DNA of 15,032 bases from Holophagales bacterium (GTDB lineage: Bacteria > Acidobacteriota > Thermoanaerobaculia > UBA5066). How positions within the stretch are numbered: the stretch's first letter is position 1; each line of letters opens with the position of its first letter. The translations under genes were made by a program, and so were the position numbers. Under the pieces are notes generated by a model. It was given only the letters and a program-made list of their open reading frames with translations, was not told the origin of the DNA and did not search any database. Location: the NCBI GenBank assembly GCA_016714815.1, contig JADKBZ010000006.1, positions 1 to 15,032 of the forward strand. The letters run 5' to 3'. This document shows, piece after piece, positions 7,078 to 15,032 of this stretch.

Positions 7078-8891
7078 GTGATCCGATTCACGTCCTTAAC
7101 GGTAGAGAACTTCCGCTCGATCCGAAGGTTGACCGTAGATGTCCCAAACCTCGCTGTCCTGATCGGGAGGAACAACGCCGGGAAATCGAACATCCTCCAG
7201 GCGCTCCGGTTCCTGCTGGATGGAGCGACAAAAGACCTCTCAGAGGAGGACTTCTACTGCGGGAGGGCGGGGAGGTCCGAGCGGCTGCACGTTGAGGCGA
7301 CCGTCTCTGGAATGGACGAGGATGCGCTGGGTCTTCTCGAGGAGAAGCACCGCGGAAAGATCAGTGCTTGCGTCGCGGCGGGGCAGATTCGCATTCGAAA
7401 GCCAGCCGGACTCCGGATCGCGAAGTCGGGAAGATTGAGGTCTGGGACGCGGCGAAGGGCACGTGGGGCACGCCCATCGGCATAGACGCCGGGCTCAAGC
7501 AGTTCCTTCCCGACGTCGTCCTGATCGAGGCTTTTCGGGACCCGTCCGCCGAAGCCGTCGGGAAGTCGACGGCTGCCCTCGGGCGACTCCTCCGCCAGAT
7601 TCTCGAACCCCTGAAGGCCCAGATCTCGGCCAGCGTGGGGGATGCCATCGCGACGGCGGGCCGAATAGTGAACACGATCGAGGTCGAGGGCAGGGAGGTA
7701 GACGATAGGCCTGAGGAGCTCCGGCGTGTCGAGGAACGAGTTCGGAAGAACATCCGGGCGCTCTTTGCCTCTTCGGATGTTCGGCTTCGTTTCCAGCTCC
7801 CAGGCGTGCCGGAGTTGTTGTCCTCCGCGACCGTCGAACTCCGTGACGGGGGGCCCTGGACCCCGCCGGACGGAAAGGGACAGGGGTTTCAGAGGGTCAT
7901 GTACTTCGCCCTCCTCAGGGCCATCGCGGAGGAGCTGCGGCAAGCCCCGAAGAAGATGCACCGACCGTTCCTCCTGCTCTATGAAGAACCCGAGGCGTTT
8001 CTTCACCCAGCTCTCCAGCGCCAGATGGGCGACGCCCTGGAGACGATTGCCGAATCGAACCAGGTCGTCATCGCGACGCACTCTCCGATTCTCGTCACGC
8101 CGGACCGACTAGAGAGCGTTCTCGTCGTCCGACAACCGGAGACGCGGGAGGGGAAGGAAACGACCGCCACAAAGGCCGTCGCCGAGGATGGTCTGCCTTC
8201 GGAAGACAAGCAGCTCATTGCCCTGTTGAAGCTCCATGCGAGCGCCGACTGGCTCTTTGCGGACCAGGTGCTCGTGGTGGAGGGCCCTTCTGACCGCGTC
8301 CTGCTGGAGGCCTGCCTTCGTCGGCGGCCCCCCGGTGCGGTCGAAGCGGGTATGACGGCGATCATCGAGGCGGGGAGCAAGGATGTCGTACCGGTCTGGA
8401 TCGTTCACCTGCGGAACCTCGGCTACCAGGCCCGGGGGCTGGTGGATCTCGACTTCCTCTGGAGGGGTGCTGGTTCGGTCCTGAATGCGGACGAAGAACT
8501 CAGCAGACTCTGCGAGTGGTTCTGGATCGAGGCGGCAAAGAAGGGCCTTCTCGAGGATGGAAAGAACAAGATCGAATTCAATCGAAAAGGCGAGGCCTTC
8601 GCCTTACTACAGGATGGCGATGGGGCTTCCCTCAGGAAAGACGCGGCGGGAGTTGTGGCCCGCCTTCAGGATACCCACAACATCTGGGTGCTTCGCCGAG
8701 GGGAGATCGAGCCGTACTTCGGCTTGACCCGGTCGTCGAAGGGTAAATATGTCGAGGCTGGCCGAAAAGTGAGGGGCGGGGATCTGCCCGTCCACCCGGA
8801 GATCGAGGCCCTTCTGACCTGGGCCTTCTCGCCTGGCCCTGTCGAAGCCGACGAAGTCAGCGCCGTGGCGGCTCAGGCCGAGAAGCCCTGA
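7078..8891 (+). CDS. OLD-family ATP-dependent endonuclease (ABC ATPase plus TOPRIM), one frameshift
   Basis: OLD proteins join an ABC/SMC-type ATPase to a TOPRIM metal nuclease and cut DNA; several act in phage defence. The reconstructed chain is about 604 residues. In order: N-terminal IRFTSLTVENFRSIRRL; Walker A GRNNAGKSN (30-38); signature region GKGQGFQRVMYFALLR (about 7877-7924); Walker B LLLYEEPEAFLHP (about 299-311, Glu 303/304); switch VVIATHSPIL. The TOPRIM domain follows with VLVVEGPSD (Glu about 402) and LVDLDF (Asp about 457 and 459), the expected metal ligands. Frame 1 carries the start to about 7410 and frame 3 the rest; one missing base near 7412 explains the switch. Uncorrected, frame 1 stops at 7485. 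GTG at 7078 has a purine-rich upstream stretch and matches the family start. No UvrD-like partner follows, so it is a class 1 OLD rather than Gabija. The stop is 1 nt before pglX. Confidence 0.88.
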
Positions 8892-8892
8892 C

Positions 8893-12886
<3,994 letters not shown>

Positions 12887-12894
<8 letters not shown>

Positions 12895-15032
12895 ACGCCC
12901 CGTGTCGGCCGCGCTGGAATCCGCCGTGCGGGAAGAGGTTCGGTTGCACGGGATCGTCTTCTGGCTGGATCGGGATGGGGCGTACACGCCGTTCGTCGAC
13001 GGCCTCGTGAAGCGGCGGAGCGAGGGGCAGTTTCCCGTGCCGGTCGTCGCCTTCCGGGGAAGCTACCTGGACACCCTCCAGGCCCTCGAGCCGTACGGGA
13101 GCGGGCTCGACCCGGAGCCTCTTCTCGTCCATCTTCCCGGGTTCACGGAGGAGTCGGTCCGCTCGACGCCGCTCCTCGAGCTCTACGAGACCGGGGTCCG
13201 CTTTCGCAAGGCCCTCGACACGCTCGTCCGGGACGCCGCGGCCGGAAAGGTCGCGCCCAGGGCCGTCGAGGAGTTCCTGACTCGGGCCGGACATCTCGCT
13301 CGAGAGCGCAGACGCCTGGCTCGAAAGGGCGACGGAGGGCGCGACCGGTGGCCCGGGCGCGTTTCTCGCGGCCCTGAAGCCGGAGGCGCTCCTCGAGGCC
13401 CTCGTCACGGGAGAGGCCGATTTCGCCTCGCGCGTTTCGGACGAGGCCGGAATCGAGGCCCTCTTCGCCGCGCTCGAACGGCAGACCGGAATGGACGAGG
13501 CGTGGCGGGTCTTCACCGGTGCCCCGGGGGCCGGGTCGCACGGCAAGCAGGCGGTGGAGGCGATCAGCTCGGCCGCCGTGTCGTGGGTCCTCGCCATGGA
13601 ATACGTCCACGACCTGAAGCGCGCTCCGAACCTCCCGGCCTTGAAGCCCCTGGCGAATGCCACGAAGCCCGTCGTGGCGGCGTGCGGCAGGCTGGCCGCT
13701 CATCTTCGGTCCCGTCAGCCGGCTCTCTACGAGCGCCTCGCGGACGAGACGGAAGGGCTCCTCGCCGGAGAGCTGTCGGGCATGAAGGCGGAGGATCTGG
13801 GCCGGATCGACACGTTCCGGTCGGAGGAGCTGACGGTCCTCGAGGGGGCGATCGAGGCCGTGAGGACCGGCGAACATGCCCGCGCGCTGGAGTGGGCCGA
13901 GGCGCGGCGGGTCACCGAGTCGTTCTGGGCCGAGCGGGAGCGGACGCACGCCTGGGAGTGGAGCCTCGTGCGCGAAGCCGCGCAGCTCGGCCGGCTCCTC
14001 GCCGACCTGCCCACCCCTCTCGCCGGGGCGCGGGATGTCGTCGACGCGCTGGAGCGCTACACGCGCGACGCCTTCCGGGTCGATCAGGCGCATCGGAGGC
14101 TGGAGCAGCGCCGCCTCGCCCTCCTCGAGCCTCGACTCCCGCACTTCGGGGCGCTCCAGGGGGCGCTGGCGCTTCTCCGGCGGGGATACCGGGATTGGTC
14201 CGACAGGCTGGCGCGCGACTTCACGTCCCTCTGCCGGTCACATGGCTTCCTTCCCCCGTCTTCCTCCCGCCAGCGGTCTCTCTGGGACGAGGTCGTCCAT
14301 CCGCTCGCCTCGGGCCTCGGGACGACGGCCGTCCTCCTCGTCGACGCCCTCCGGTACGAGATGGCGGCCGAGCTGGCCGGAGAGCTGCGGGCCGAGCGGC
14401 GCGACGGCGCCGGGGTGGAGCTGTCGGCGCGGCTCTCGGAGCTGCCGTCGCTCACGGCCGTCGGGATGAACGCGCTCGCCCCGGTCGCCCTCGAGGGGAG
14501 GCTACGGCCAATCGTCTCGAACGGGTCGTTCGAGGGTTTCCGGACGGGAGAGATTTCCGTGCGGAGGCCGGCGGACCGGGCGAAGGCGATGGGGGCGCGC
14601 ACCACGGGGGCGCCCGCACTCCTCCTCGACCTGAAGGAGCTGGTTGACCTCGACGTCGCCGCGCTCGCGCGGAAGATCCGAGGCGCGCGACTCGTCGTCG
14701 TGACGAGCCGGGAGATCGACGACGCGGGAGAGGCGAACGTGGGCCTCGCGACGTTCGAGCAGACACTCCGCCAGCTCCGGTCGGCGATCTTCCTGCTCGA
14801 AGGAGCAGGGGCGAAGCGGATCGTCGTCACGGCCGATCACGGCTTCCTCCTCCTCGACGAGACGACGGCGGTGCGGCCCTACGGGAGCCGACGTGACCCC
14901 GAGCGCAGGCACGTCTTCGCGGCGGAGAAACGGCAGGAGACGGGCATGGTCGCCGTCCCGCTCTCCGATCTCGGATACGACGGCGTCGAAGGGAACCTCC
15001 TTTTCCTCGAAGACACGACCGTCTTTGCTGGG
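12887..15032 (+). CDS. pglZ: BREX phosphatase-fold protein PglZ, 3'-partial, one frameshift
   Basis: PglZ is the alkaline-phosphatase-superfamily protein present in all BREX systems; studied members show metal-dependent phosphodiesterase or nuclease activity in vitro. About 715 residues are visible of an expected 800-900. The N-terminus has HGIVFWLDRDGAYTPFV (about 21-37), matching the W-D-x-D block of PglZ starts. Frame 2 carries the protein to VEEFLTRA; from about 13290 frame 3 continues with DISLESADAWLERA and stays open to the window end. One extra base (or two missing) near 13289 repairs it. The PglZ domain shows VLLVDALRYEMA (Asp about 486), LPSLTAVGM (about 515-525, the likely nucleophile region) and VVTADHGFLLLDE (Asp 650, His 651), the metal-site motifs of the superfamily. 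Uncorrected, frame 2 stops at 14647. The ATG overlaps pglX by 8 bp. The C-terminus and any brxL lie beyond the window. Confidence 0.9.

Noticed and set aside
7078..8891. Gabija GajA
   Set aside because: GajA is followed by a UvrD-like helicase GajB; here pglX follows at once.

Overview
This window is the front and middle of a BREX phage-defence locus, with all genes on the + strand. It comes from a GC-rich bacterium: hand-counted 60-base lines mostly fall at 60-75 % GC, and GTG and TTG starts are common. Nothing in the sequence fixes the phylum. The core genes appear in type 1-like order: brxA (enters from before base 1), brxB, brxC, then pglX and pglZ (runs off the right end). The gene that would settle the subtype (brxL for type 1, a helicase for type 5) lies beyond the window.

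Between brxC and pglX, where BREX loci often carry extra genes, sit four cargo genes in about 3.8 kb. They are a short DprA/SLOG-like Rossmann protein, a ComF-like phosphoribosyltransferase (PRTase) overlapping it, a 126-residue ASCH-domain protein, and a single-chain OLD-family ATPase/TOPRIM nuclease whose stop codon is one base from the pglX start. The DprA-like/PRTase/ASCH trio looks like a nucleotide- or modified-base-handling unit. The OLD protein is a likely DNA nuclease. These are the most interesting part of the window.

Working model: PglX methylates host DNA at a BREX motif, and BrxC (large ATPase), PglZ (phosphatase fold), BrxA and BrxB support discrimination and exclusion of unmethylated phage DNA. 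The OLD nuclease probably adds a second defence layer. The SLOG/PRTase/ASCH genes may sense or make a nucleotide or recognise modified bases, which is inference only. Spacing is tight (overlaps of 4, 11 and 8 bp; gaps of 1, 25, 34 and 52 bp), apart from a 200-bp gap before the OLD gene. This suggests one operon, possibly with an internal promoter before the DprA-like gene.

Five of the nine genes need frame corrections, six in all: brxA near 390, brxC near 2446, PRTase near 6131 and near 6242, OLD near 7412, and pglZ near 13289. On both sides of each site the protein family signature continues cleanly and no other in-frame stops are seen. This fits sequencing or assembly indels, or very recent inactivation, better than old decay. 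Gene coordinates below span the whole reconstructed gene.
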